Source of the DNA: Candidatus Gastranaerophilales bacterium
Lineage (GTDB): Bacteria; Cyanobacteriota; Vampirovibrionia; Gastranaerophilales; Gastranaerophilaceae
DNA length: 64,000 nucleotides
Direction: 5' to 3'
Assembly: GCA_944326485.1 (NCBI GenBank)
Contig: CALVED010000004.1
Coordinates: 142,163-206,162 of the forward strand
Made by a program: the position numbers and the translations under genes. Shown here in pieces: positions 8,366 through 17,034 of this stretch. The notes under the pieces were generated by a model. The model searched no databases. It was given only the letters and a program-made list of their open reading frames with translations, and was not told the DNA's origin. Within the stretch, counting starts at the first letter, position 1; each line of letters starts with the position of its first letter.

Positions 8366-10852
8366 GTGATTAAAGATAGATACTATCCGCAAGAAATAGA
8401 AAAAAAATGGCAAAAGTACTGGGATGAAAAAAAATTAAATAAAGTTTATAACGATAAAAATAAAGAAAAATATTATGTTTTATCAATGCTTCCATATCCA
8501 TCAGGTAAATTGCATATGGGACACGTTAGAAATTATACAATTTCTGATGTTATTGCACGTTATAAAAGAATGAATGGATATAATGTATTGCACCCTATGG
8601 GCTGGGATAGTTTTGGTCTTCCTGCTGAAAATGCGGCCATTCAACATGGTGCAAATCCTAAGAAATGGACTTTAGATAATATCGCTTATATGAAACAACA
8701 ATTAAAAGCATTGGGCTTAATGATTGATTGGGATAGAGAAGTTACTACTTGTCTTCCTGAATATTATAAATGGACTCAGTATTTTTTTGTTAAATTGTTT
8801 AAAAAGGGTTTGGCTTATAAAAAAGAAGCTGCTGTAAATTGGTGTAACAATTGTGCTACTGTTCTTGCAAATGAACAGGTTATTGACGGAAAATGCTGGA
8901 GATGCGACGGGCAAGTTGAAAAAAAATATTTATCACAATGGTTTTTAAAAATAACAGATTATGCACAAGAACTTTTAGATGATCTTGATAAATTAAAAGG
9001 ATGGCCAGATAGTGTTAAAACAATGCAGAAAAATTGGATTGACAGATCTACAGGTGCTATTCTTCGATTTAAAGTAAAAGAAATAGATGGACTTGAAGTT
9101 CCTGTCTATACAACAAGACCAGATACAGCATATGGTATTACATATCTTGTTGTTGCTCCAGAATATAAAGACATTGAAAAATTAACTACTCCTGAAAATA
9201 AAGCAGCTGTTGAAGCATACAGACAAAATGCAAGAAAAATGTCCGAAATAGAAAGACTCTCTACTGAAAGAATTAAAACAGGCGTCCCTTTAGGAACTCA
9301 TTTAATTAACCCATTGAATGGAGAAGAATTCCCTATTTGGACTGCTGATTATGCTTTGGCAGAATATGGTACAGGTGCTGTTATGGCTGTTCCTGCACAC
9401 GATCAAAGAGATTTTGATTTTGCTAAAAAATATAATTTACCTATAAAAATAGTTATACAAAATCCGGAAACACCATTAACCGAGTTAAAAGAAGCATATA
9501 CAGAAAAAGGTGTTTTAGTTAACTCTGGTGATTGTAATGGACTTGATAATGAAACAGCAAAACAAGTTATAATTGATAAAGCTGTAAAAGGCGGTTTTGG
9601 TGAGGCAAAAGTTCAATTTAGACTTCGTGATTGGTTAATATCAAGACAAAGATATTGGGGAACTCCGATTCCTATTGTATATTGTCCAAAATGTGGTACA
9701 GTTCCTGTAAAAGAAGAAGATTTACCTGTATTATTGCCTGAAGATGTTGATTTCTCTGTAAAAGGTAAATCACCTGTTGCAACTTCAGAAACTTTCAAAC
9801 ATACAACTTGTCCTATATGCGGTGGACCTGCTGAAAGAGAAACCGATACAATGGATACATTTATGTGTTCAAACTGGTATTTCTATCGTTATACGGATGC
9901 AAGAAATGATAAAGCTCCATTTGATAAAGATATTCTTCATTATTGGGCTCCAATTGATCAATATGTAGGTGGTATTGAACATGCTATTTTACATTTATTG
10001 TATTCAAGATTCTTTACTAAAGCTCTTAGAGATTTAGGTATTATTAATATTGATGAACCGTTTAAAAATCTTTTGACTCAAGGTATGGTTTTAAAAGATG
10101 GTTCTAAAATGTCAAAATCAAAAGGTAATACAGTAGATCCGGATGAAATATTTAGAAACTATGGTGCTGATACTGCAAGGTTATTCATTCTTTCTGATTC
10201 TCCGCCAAATAGAGATTTTGATTGGTCTGATGCCGGTGTTGAAGGATGCTATAAATTCTTAAACAGGTTATGGCGTATTTATTCGGAATATCAAAAAGAC
10301 ATTGTTCTTGATTATAAACTTCCAGATATTTCTTCTTTATCTAAAGAAAACAATGATCTTGTAAGGGAAGTTCATATGATGATTAAGAAAGTGTCGCAAG
10401 ATATTGCTAATGAATTCCAGTTTAATACTGTAATATCTAAATACAGAGAATTTGCCAATGTTATTTATAATTATTTAAATAATAAAAAAGAATTCAATGA
10501 TGAAGATAAAATGGTATTTAGCTTTGCAACAGTTACATTTTTAAAGCTGTTTGCTCCTGTTCTTCCTCATATGGCAGAAGAAATTTATGAAGGTCTTGGT
10601 GGTAAAGATTCTGTTCATAAACTAGAATGGCCAAAATATGAAGAAGCTTTGGCTAAAACAAGTACAATTACTTTAGTTGTTCAAATTAACGGTAAAGTTA
10701 AAGATAAAATTGAAGTTGATTCTGAATCATCTAAAGAAGAATTGGAAAAATTTGCTTTAAACAGTGAAAGAATTAAGGAACTTATCAAAGATAAGCAAGT
10801 TGTTAAAGTAATTGTTGTTCCTTCAAAGCTTGTAAATATTGTAGTTAAATAA
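8366..10852 (+). CDS. leuS: Leucyl-tRNA synthetase
   Basis: An 828-residue class Ia aminoacyl-tRNA synthetase that charges tRNA-Leu in the cytoplasm. The ATP-binding HIGH-type motif is H-M-G-H at residues 50-53 and the K-M-S-K-S loop is near residue 582. Between them lie the zinc/CP1 region (C-N-N-C ... C-W-R-C around 160-180) and the editing domain with the T-T-R-P-D-T motif near residue 252. The C-terminal tRNA-binding region is present and length is normal for bacterial LeuRS. The start is GTG at 8366 behind AGGAG; no ATG fits the conserved N-terminus better. A strong terminator follows. Confidence 0.97.
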   Translation: MIKDRYYPQEIEKKWQKYWDEKKLNKVYNDKNKEKYYVLSMLPYPSGKLHMGHVRNYTISDVIARYKRMNGYNVLHPMGWDSFGLPAENAAIQHGANPKKWTLDNIAYMKQQLKALGLMIDWDREVTTCLPEYYKWTQYFFVKLFKKGLAYKKEAAVNWCNNCATVLANEQVIDGKCWRCDGQVEKKYLSQWFLKITDYAQELLDDLDKLKGWPDSVKTMQKNWIDRSTGAILRFKVKEIDGLEVPVYTTRPDTAYGITYLVVAPEYKDIEKLTTPENKAAVEAYRQNARKMSEIERLSTERIKTGVPLGTHLINPLNGEEFPIWTADYALAEYGTGAVMAVPAHDQRDFDFAKKYNLPIKIVIQNPETPLTELKEAYTEKGVLVNSGDCNGLDNETAKQVIIDKAVKGGFGEAKVQFRLRDWLISRQRYWGTPIPIVYCPKCGTVPVKEEDLPVLLPEDVDFSVKGKSPVATSETFKHTTCPICGGPAERETDTMDTFMCSNWYFYRYTDARNDKAPFDKDILHYWAPIDQYVGGIEHAILHLLYSRFFTKALRDLGIINIDEPFKNLLTQGMVLKDGSKMSKSKGNTVDPDEIFRNYGADTARLFILSDSPPNRDFDWSDAGVEGCYKFLNRLWRIYSEYQKDIVLDYKLPDISSLSKENNDLVREVHMMIKKVSQDIANEFQFNTVISKYREFANVIYNYLNNKKEFNDEDKMVFSFATVTFLKLFAPVLPHMAEEIYEGLGGKDSVHKLEWPKYEEALAKTSTITLVVQINGKVKDKIEVDSESSKEELEKFALNSERIKELIKDKQVVKVIVVPSKLVNIVVK

Positions 10853-10857
10853 TTATA

Positions 10858-10887
10858 GGGGGTGATTAAATATCACCCCGCTTTTTT
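10858..10887 (+). terminator. Rho-independent terminator of leuS
   Basis: An 8-bp GC-rich stem GGGGTGAT (10859-10866) / ATCACCCC (10872-10879) with a 5-nt loop is followed by GC and six T residues (10882-10887). It lies 6 nt after the leuS stop codon. Repeat copy 2 begins 4 nt after it. Confidence 0.92.
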
Positions 10888-10890
10888 AAT

Positions 10891-10938
10891 TTGTCCGAGA
10901 AAAATTCACGATAAGCTGAAAGTGCGATACTAGATTAA
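10891..10938 (+). repeat. Dispersed intergenic repeat, copy 2 (48-nt internally deleted form)
   Basis: Contains only the two ends of the repeat family: the 5' segment TTGTCCGAGAAAAATT...ACGATAAGC-TGAAAGTG joined directly to the 3' segment GTGCGATACTAGATTAA. The interior of about 130 nt found in copies 1 and 4 is missing, and the junction falls on a shared AGTG. The stop codon of the convergent radical SAM gene (10935-10937 on the minus strand) lies inside its 3' end. Confidence 0.85.
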
Positions 10939-12290
10939 TAAAAGGATTTTTCGAAACTTTCATCAAAGCTTTTATTTATGTTGTAGTAGTCTAAAAATGT
11001 TTTAGGAATACTTCCAAGATTATACTTTTGTGGCTCTTTTGTCCAAGGTGAAGCGGGTACTATTATCATTTCGTAGTTATTTAATTCTGATATGCATTTG
11101 TATTTATTTTTCAGATATTCTCCATATTCTTTAGATCTCTCATTTTCTTCTTTATTAATTCCGGGAATATTAGAAAAATATATTTCTGTCTTTATGTTTT
11201 CTTTTTCAATATAGTCAAGAATTTCTTCCAATTGGGAGTTAGTATAATAAAATGATTTATATATTTTTCTTAAATTTTCATTATAACAAACAGGACTTAT
11301 AACAAGTCTTGAATCTTGCGTGCAAGCTTTTTTAAAGGAATCTAAGAAATTTTTGCAAGGAAGTCCATCCATATTATATATAACATTAAGTTCACCTTTA
11401 AATTCTTTAGCAAGTTCATTGAATAAATTTATTAAATATTTTCTATCTTTAGGATTTGGGTCAAAACTGAATCTAAATAAATTTATATTATAATTTTCTT
11501 TCATATTTTTTATTTCTGACATAACGCTTCTAGAACTTCTATAAGATAGGTATGTTCTTCCAGTAACTTCTTTTTCTGAATTATATCCTCCTCCACACCA
11601 TATGCAGTTGCCAAGGCAACCTCTGCCTAAACATATACCTTGTGTTGCAGATATTGCAGTTAATTGATTATTTTCTGAATAATTAAGTATATATGGAATT
11701 TTTGAATATTCTTTATAATGAAGCATATTATTAGGGTTAAAAAATTCAAATTTGTTTAAATCTTCAGAAGAAGCAACATATATATTTTTATTTAAAATTA
11801 TTTTTGAATTTTTTCTCCAATATAAATTTGGGACATTTTTAAGTGATTTATTTTCATATATTGACTCAGCAAGTTTTACAATAGATAATTCACCTTCGCC
11901 TTTCATTATTGAATCTATGAAAGGAAAGTTTTCAAGGATTTCTTCTGCAAAAAAAGATGCACTATAGCCTCCAAGCGTAATAAATACTTCAGGGCATTTT
12001 TCTTTAATTATTCTAGCTGTTTCTATTACATCGTAACTTGTTTGGTTCCAGTGAAGAGAAAAAGCTATAAGTTTTATATTATTTTCTTTAATATAATTGC
12101 TAAGTAAAAATTTTTTATTTAAATATTTTTCAATGCCTAAGTTTATGATTTTTGCATTAAAATTATTTTTTACAAGCTCTCCTGCTAATGAAAATAAACC
12201 CATTGCACAATAATTAATTTCTGATGTTATAGTTCCATTTTTATTATGTAGTCTCGGAGTATGAATAAGCAGACATTTTAAATTTTTCAT
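10935..12290 (-). CDS. B12-binding-domain radical SAM protein
   Basis: About 451 residues. The N-terminal 190 residues resemble the Rossmann-like cobalamin-binding domain that precedes many radical SAM cores (A-F-S-L-H-W-N-Q and the I-T-L-G-G-Y-S-A-S segment), although the classical cobalt-ligand D-x-H-x-x-G is not evident. The radical SAM cluster motif C-L-G-N-C-I-W-C (about C225, C229, C232) follows. The start is set at ATG 12290, 7 nt behind AAGGA, rather than an upstream in-frame ATG at 12323 inside the preceding gene. It is the last gene of the cobalamin-uptake operon, suggesting a B12-dependent enzyme supplied by that operon. The reaction is unknown: methyl transfer or rearrangement are both possible for this superfamily. 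Confidence 0.75.
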   Translation of the reverse strand: MKNLKCLLIHTPRLHNKNGTITSEINYCAMGLFSLAGELVKNNFNAKIINLGIEKYLNKKFLLSNYIKENNIKLIAFSLHWNQTSYDVIETARIIKEKCPEVFITLGGYSASFFAEEILENFPFIDSIMKGEGELSIVKLAESIYENKSLKNVPNLYWRKNSKIILNKNIYVASSEDLNKFEFFNPNNMLHYKEYSKIPYILNYSENNQLTAISATQGICLGRGCLGNCIWCGGGYNSEKEVTGRTYLSYRSSRSVMSEIKNMKENYNINLFRFSFDPNPKDRKYLINLFNELAKEFKGELNVIYNMDGLPCKNFLDSFKKACTQDSRLVISPVCYNENLRKIYKSFYYTNSQLEEILDYIEKENIKTEIYFSNIPGINKEENERSKEYGEYLKNKYKCISELNNYEMIIVPASPWTKEPQKYNLGSIPKTFLDYYNINKSFDESFEKSFY

Positions 12291-12300
12291 ATTTTTTTCC

Positions 12301-13092
12301 TTAATTTTCTCCAAGCTGTGCAAAAAATTCTATACTTTTATAAAATCTTGGTGATGGTCTATCTATGATATCGCTTTGTTGTTTTGTCATTTTTATTATT
12401 CTGGAATTTGGGAACAGTTTAGATATATTTTCGTTTTTATTACAATGATAATCTAGAATAATTATATCCGGATTTTTATTGATTGCGTATTCTAAAGAAA
12501 TTATTGGATAAGATGTATTTAATTCTGAAGTTATACTTATATTCCCTGATTCAGTAATAATGTTTGTAATAAAACTATTCTTACCAATTGTTCTAAATGG
12601 TTTTGTTGAAATTATATATAGTACTTTTTTATTTGGATGTTTGTTTAAACTTTTTGCTTTTTTTACTTTATTTTTTATGTCTGTAACTACATTTATTGAA
12701 TTTTCTTCTTTATTTGTTAATTTACCAAGAAATAATATATTTTCATAAATTGAGTTTATATTTGTAAATTTTAGGCAGATAGGTTCTATGTTGTATTTTT
12801 TATATTTTTTTGCAATAAATGCAGATAAATCATCAGCTAGAATATAGTTTGGTTTGATATCAAGAAGCATTTGTTCATTTATATAATAGTAGTCGCCGAT
12901 AATTGGCTTTTGTTTTGCTTCTTCTGGGAAATTACATTGAGTTGTTACTCCTTTAAGTTGGTCTTGTGTATCAATTGAATATATAATTTCGGTTATGGTC
13001 GGTGATATGCTAATAAATGAATTATTATTTGCATAGGAAGGATTTGAAATAATTAAAAATATAAAAAAAATACTAATCAAGAATTTGTACAT
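12301..13092 (-). CDS. btuF: Cobalamin ABC transporter substrate-binding protein (BtuF-like)
   Basis: A 263-residue periplasmic binding protein with a signal peptide (residues 1-21). The N-terminus of the mature protein reads F-I-S-I-S-P-T-I-T-E-I-I-Y-S-I and G-V-T-T-Q-C-N-F-P-E-E-A-K, which is the BtuF pattern (S-P-x-x-T-E-I, G-V-T-x-x-C-x-x-P). The D-I-K-P-N-Y-I-L-A segment is also a helical-backbone binding-protein hallmark. It captures vitamin B12 or a related corrinoid and passes it to the permease. Its start overlaps the end of the ATPase gene by 20 nt. Iron-siderophore binding is the alternative because this fold is shared, but the motifs favour corrinoids. Confidence 0.8.
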   Translation of the reverse strand: MYKFLISIFFIFLIISNPSYANNNSFISISPTITEIIYSIDTQDQLKGVTTQCNFPEEAKQKPIIGDYYYINEQMLLDIKPNYILADDLSAFIAKKYKKYNIEPICLKFTNINSIYENILFLGKLTNKEENSINVVTDIKNKVKKAKSLNKHPNKKVLYIISTKPFRTIGKNSFITNIITESGNISITSELNTSYPIISLEYAINKNPDIIILDYHCNKNENISKLFPNSRIIKMTKQQSDIIDRPSPRFYKSIEFFAQLGEN

Positions 13093-13789
13093 ATGTATTA
13101 TTTTGTCCTTTTACTATTTCAAAATTCATATTGAAAATTTCTTTAAGGTTCTCAGGGGTAAAAAAGTCAATAGAATTTTTTTGTATTATTTTATTTTCAT
13201 TTGTAATTCCTATGAAATTATCTCCGTATTTCATTGCTAAAGATAAATCGTGCATAATAATTACAATAGTGATATTTTTAGATGTAAGTTCTTTTAGTAA
13301 TTTTAAAATATTAACTTGATTATTTAAATCCATATTAGAAGCCGGTTCATCAAGTAATAGAACATCTGCACCTGAAATTAATCCAAGTGCTATATTTATT
13401 TTTTGCATTTCTCCGCCAGAAAGATTTTCTATTGATATATTTTTTTTATCATATAATCCAATTCGCATTAAAATATTATTTATCTTGTCTTTTTCTGTAT
13501 TAGAGATAAACCATTTCCAATTATTTTTGAAGAATATTGAAGATAAATAATCAAAAGTAGTTATTGAAGAAGGATAATATGGGTTTTGAGGCAAATAAAA
13601 TATATTCTTAAACGAATTTTCTATTTGTAGGTTAGTTTTTATATTCCCTGTAATTATTTTTAAAAGAGTAGATTTACCTGTCCCATTAGAACCTAAAATT
13701 ACATTAACTTTATTTTCTTCAATATAAACAGATGTATCATTAAATATTATTTTTTCATCAAAGCTAAAGTTTAAATTATTAATTTTAAT
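13073..13789 (-). CDS. btuD: ABC transporter ATPase (BtuD/FecE-like) with non-AUG start
   Basis: Energises the cobalamin importer. The frame from TTG 13594 alone would lack Walker A, but it is open upstream and encodes I-L-G-S-N-G-T-G-K-S-T-L-L-K (Walker A), then Y-L-P-Q-N-P (Q-loop), L-S-G-G-E-M-Q (signature), L-L-L-D-E-P (Walker B) and I-M-H-D (H-loop): a complete ATPase of about 238 residues. No in-frame ATG, GTG or TTG precedes Walker A. Translation must start at ATT 13789-13787 (overlapping the permease TAA by one base) or ATA 13792-13790, 10 or 7 nt behind GGGAGGG. The gene is coupled to the permease before it and to btuF after it. Confidence 0.82.
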   Translation of the reverse strand: MKINNLNFSFDEKIIFNDTSVYIEENKVNVILGSNGTGKSTLLKIITGNIKTNLQIENSFKNIFYLPQNPYYPSSITTFDYLSSIFFKNNWKWFISNTEKDKINNILMRIGLYDKKNISIENLSGGEMQKINIALGLISGADVLLLDEPASNMDLNNQVNILKLLKELTSKNITIVIIMHDLSLAMKYGDNFIGITNENKIIQKNSIDFFTPENLKEIFNMNFEIVKGQNNTYVQILD

Positions 13790-14720
13790 TATTTAAAATC
13801 CCTCCCTTCTTTAAAAGGAAAAATATAAAAAATGGAACTCCAACAATTGAAATTACAATTCCTAATGGTATCTGAAGCGGATAAATTATATTTGTCGATA
13901 TGAAATTTGAAAATAATAAAAGAGATGATCCAAGTAATATATTTGTAAAAAATAATAATCTTATATCATTTCCAAAAATCAATTTAGAAAGTAGTGGACA
14001 GATAATTCCAACAAAGCCTAATATTCCTGCACAATATACACTTATTGATGTTAAAAAAGCTGCTAATATTACAAATATTATGTTGTATTTGTTTGCTGCT
14101 GACTGATTTTTGAATATAAGTTTATTATCAAGTCTTAAAGCATTTAGCTTAGGTATAAAAATTGAACAGATAATTAATGTTAATATAAATAAAATAACTA
14201 AGAATTTATCAGAAATTTCACTGCTTGAAAATCCCCCTGTTAAGATAAGAGTCATTTCATAAGATTTATCAGGGTTTTTCAGAATTAGAAATGAAATAAT
14301 AGCTCCTGTAAATAAATTTAGTGATAATCCTATTAAAATTAATTTTGTAATTGAAAATTTAGAGAAACCGCTTAATAATATAACCAGAAATGCTGTTATT
14401 ATTGCTCCTATAAATCCAAATATAGAATAGTTGACGCTGTTAAATAGTAAAATTGATATTACTATACCAAACCCTGCTCCTGCAGATAAACCTGTCAGGT
14501 AAGGGTCTGCTAACGCATTTTTTGATATTGTTTGTAAAAACATGCCTGCTATTGCAAGACAAGAACCGGATATTATAGCTTTTATAATAGTAGGTATTCT
14601 TATATATGAGAGAATTAACTCTTTATTATTGATATCCAATTTATAAAAAAGACATAAAAATAGACAAATAAAAAATAAAAATACTAACAGTATTATTGAT
14701 AATATTTGTTTTTTAGTCAT
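13785..14720 (-). CDS. btuC: FecCD-family ABC permease (BtuC-like)
   Basis: A 311-residue integral membrane protein with about nine to ten hydrophobic segments, typical in length for the BtuC/FecCD family of type II importers. Signatures include R-I-P-T-I-I-K-A-I-I-S-G-S-C-L-A-I-A-G in the first third (family R-x-P-R-x-x-x-A-x-x-x-G) and G-F-V-G-I-I-C-P-L-L near residue 235 (family G-F-V-G-L-x-x-P). It forms the membrane channel for the corrinoid imported by the adjacent BtuF-like protein. It starts 4 nt after the TonB receptor stop and its own end contains the Shine-Dalgarno sequence for the ATPase. Confidence 0.88.
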   Translation of the reverse strand: MTKKQILSIILLVFLFFICLFLCLFYKLDINNKELILSYIRIPTIIKAIISGSCLAIAGMFLQTISKNALADPYLTGLSAGAGFGIVISILLFNSVNYSIFGFIGAIITAFLVILLSGFSKFSITKLILIGLSLNLFTGAIISFLILKNPDKSYEMTLILTGGFSSSEISDKFLVILFILTLIICSIFIPKLNALRLDNKLIFKNQSAANKYNIIFVILAAFLTSISVYCAGILGFVGIICPLLSKLIFGNDIRLLFFTNILLGSSLLLFSNFISTNIIYPLQIPLGIVISIVGVPFFIFFLLKKGGILNN

Positions 14721-14723
14721 TTT

Positions 14724-16859
14724 TTATAAACTTTCTATTTTTTGCAATTTACTTAGCTCTTTTTCTTTTTTTATTTGAGCTTTTACAAGTTTTTGTTCAT
14801 CAAGCATTTTCTGCTTTTCTCTATCATATTCAATAAAAATACCTATTCTTGAATGTATTTTAGGACTGTAGTAATATACATTACCTTGTCTGTATACACA
14901 GTTATCTTGATTGAATAAGTTTAGTATATCAGCTTTTAAATATACATGAACACCTTTTAAGGAAAATAATCTGACTTTTGTTCCGATTTTTGCATCAAGG
15001 ACACCGCCGACTCTATTATTAGCATCTGACCCTCCGGATGCTCTTCTTGATGAAGTTGCAGTTAATCCTGCATATAAATCCCATCTTTCTTTTATAGGCG
15101 TATAATAAATCATTGCACTATATGCATTATTGGGAGCTTGAGGTAAATCTAGTCCTGTTGATTTATCTTCTGTATCAGTATATGTATAATTTAATACAAA
15201 TTTGATAATTTCATTAGGTTCAAATGTAAATTTCCCTTCGTATCCATATATTTTTGCCGTATCAATATTTTGGTATTGATAATTCCAAGTACCATCAACA
15301 GCCGAGATTGCTATAAAATCCTTATAACTGCTGTTAAAGTAGCCAAATTCAAATTTGACTTTTTCCTCAAAGAAACTTTGTTCAATACCAACATCCCAAC
15401 CTGTTAATTTTTCTGCGTCTAGTGAAGGGTTCGGTATGTATCCCCAAGCAGGAATATTAACAAATCTTTGAAAAGGTGAAGGGTTATTTACACTTTGCCC
15501 CCAAGATGAACGCAATTTTGTTTTCGCTCCTGATATTTTAAATGTCGGTAAAACTAAAGCTGCTGAACCATTTGGTGTTACATAATCACCATATTGGTTA
15601 TTATGAATATATCTTACTCCGCCTCTTATGAATAGTTTGTCTTTAATGTTTATTGCATCATTAATATAAACATCATTTTGAAGGGTAGAATCCTTTAAAT
15701 TATAAGAGGTAACAGAACCATAACCCACATCTCCCGATGATAAAAAGTGAGCATATTCACGTTCTAAGTTATAGCCTACGGATAACTTATTCCAGTCTGC
15801 TAAATTAAAATTATGTTGAGTCATAAAGTTAATTCTGTTGCCTCTGTATTTTGCGTAGTCCCAAGCAACTGGGTCGAAACTATCCGGTACTAAATCATAG
15901 TTGTAATTATTATTTTGATAAATTCCAAAACGCACATTATAGTCATAAAAATCGTTTACACTATGTTTAAATGAGATATTTTCCATAATATCAAGATTTC
16001 TTACATAGTTATTTGGGTCATTATATGGTGCTATACCTCTCCAAGAATCTCCATAGCCATAACCCAATCCTTTTTTCGCATTAGAAAATCTAAATATATT
16101 TCTAAACTCTGCTTTACCATCCAAAACTCTATAACCTAAGTTAGATACAAGATGAAAATTTCTATATCCGTCATTATAAAGTCTTCCTAAGTCAGAAGTC
16201 CTCATTCCTCCTGATGTTTTATAATATGTTGTTGATAAATAGTAGTCCAGATTTTTATACTCACCCATAATGGCAGCTCGTTCTTTAAATAGTCCAAATT
16301 CTCCCATATCTGAACCAAGTTCAAATTTGAAAGGGCCTCTTCCTCTTCTTGTCTGCATGTTTATAGCTCCGCCAAGTGCATTTGTTCCAAGCACATTTCC
16401 CTGAGCTCCCTTTATAACTTCTATTGCTTCTAAATCGTCAGTGTTTATAAATTGAGTTTCAGCACTATATCCAATACCTGTTGTTCTATCTGCCCTAATT
16501 CCGTCTATAGTCATACGAACTCTATCCGTTCCTCTTATTCTCACGTTACTTATATTTCCGTCGGAACCGTTGTTCGTATTTACAATTACACCTGTTGATT
16601 GCTGTATTATATCTTTTAACGATGGATTATTTTGTTTTTCAATATCTTCTCTTGTAAATTTTTCAATGCTTATACTACTGTTATCAATTGATTCGATATA
16701 ATTATCCAATGTGTTTATTGAGTGTTTTTTTGCCTGCCCTAAAATTTTATAATTTCCTTTCTCGGGAATTATAAAATAATTTTCTTCCTCATCTATAGCA
16801 TAGGCACAATTTGCTATAGAATGCAGCAAAATTACTGCAAGTAAAATATTCTTTTTCAT
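14724..16859 (-). CDS. btuB: TonB-dependent outer-membrane receptor (BtuB-like)
   Basis: A 711-residue outer-membrane barrel with a signal peptide (residues 1-22). The plug domain (about 50-180) has D-I-I-Q-Q-S-T-G-V, R-I-R-G-T-D-R-V-R-M-T-I-D-G-I and I-E-V-I-K-G-A-Q-G-N-V-L-G-T-N-A-L-G-G-A. The barrel follows. Genetic context (binding protein, permease, ATPase, structured leader) supports import of vitamin B12. The last predicted strand (S-R-I-G-I-F-I-E-Y, about 670-680) is followed by some 32 charged residues, whereas most barrels end in a terminal aromatic residue. TonB/ExbBD genes are not in the window. Confidence 0.87.
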   Translation of the reverse strand: MKKNILLAVILLHSIANCAYAIDEEENYFIIPEKGNYKILGQAKKHSINTLDNYIESIDNSSISIEKFTREDIEKQNNPSLKDIIQQSTGVIVNTNNGSDGNISNVRIRGTDRVRMTIDGIRADRTTGIGYSAETQFINTDDLEAIEVIKGAQGNVLGTNALGGAINMQTRRGRGPFKFELGSDMGEFGLFKERAAIMGEYKNLDYYLSTTYYKTSGGMRTSDLGRLYNDGYRNFHLVSNLGYRVLDGKAEFRNIFRFSNAKKGLGYGYGDSWRGIAPYNDPNNYVRNLDIMENISFKHSVNDFYDYNVRFGIYQNNNYNYDLVPDSFDPVAWDYAKYRGNRINFMTQHNFNLADWNKLSVGYNLEREYAHFLSSGDVGYGSVTSYNLKDSTLQNDVYINDAINIKDKLFIRGGVRYIHNNQYGDYVTPNGSAALVLPTFKISGAKTKLRSSWGQSVNNPSPFQRFVNIPAWGYIPNPSLDAEKLTGWDVGIEQSFFEEKVKFEFGYFNSSYKDFIAISAVDGTWNYQYQNIDTAKIYGYEGKFTFEPNEIIKFVLNYTYTDTEDKSTGLDLPQAPNNAYSAMIYYTPIKERWDLYAGLTATSSRRASGGSDANNRVGGVLDAKIGTKVRLFSLKGVHVYLKADILNLFNQDNCVYRQGNVYYYSPKIHSRIGIFIEYDREKQKMLDEQKLVKAQIKKEKELSKLQKIESL

Positions 16860-16865
16860 AACTTC

Positions 16866-16973
16866 ACCTTTTTCCCTAGGTATTACATACTAAATAAGCA
16901 TTCCGGCTAAACGGCTGTGGACCAGCAGGATATAAAATTAAATTAATTTCTTAATCCTTTTCCTTATTTAGTA
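16866..16973 (-). promoter_or_regulatory. Structured leader, candidate compact cobalamin riboswitch
   Basis: The 5' region of the btuB-like gene forms a clear fold. A perfect 11-bp closing helix (TACTAAATAAG, 16973-16963, with CTTATTTAGTA, 16898-16888) encloses inner helices: AGGAT...ATCCT, ATTAA-GAAA-TTAAT, and GCTG-GTCCA-CAGC. The 3' part reads GCCGGAATGC just before the closing helix, reminiscent of the CCGAATGCC element of short MeCbl/AdoCbl-II type cobalamin riboswitches. Downstream, ACCT 16881-16878 can pair with AGGT 16869-16866 of the Shine-Dalgarno region, and its loop (AGGGAAAA) could pair with the GTCCA loop. This would be translation control by a kissing loop. The class assignment is tentative; the structured nature is clearer. 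Confidence 0.5.
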
Positions 16974-17034
16974 ACTTTAAGATATCACTTATACTTTTTT
17001 CATGCAAGTGATTTAATAAAATAATTTGTTGTCG

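Noticed and set aside
13073..13594. ABC ATPase as a 5'-truncated pseudogene
   Set aside because: The frame continues upstream without a stop and encodes a perfect Walker A motif, with a strong Shine-Dalgarno sequence and a plausible ATT/ATA start, so the gene is complete apart from its unusual start codon.
16866..16973. TPP, FMN or NiCo riboswitch for the TonB receptor leader
   Set aside because: None of the conserved sequence elements of those classes (for example CTGAGA with ACCTGATCTGGATAATGCC for TPP) is present.
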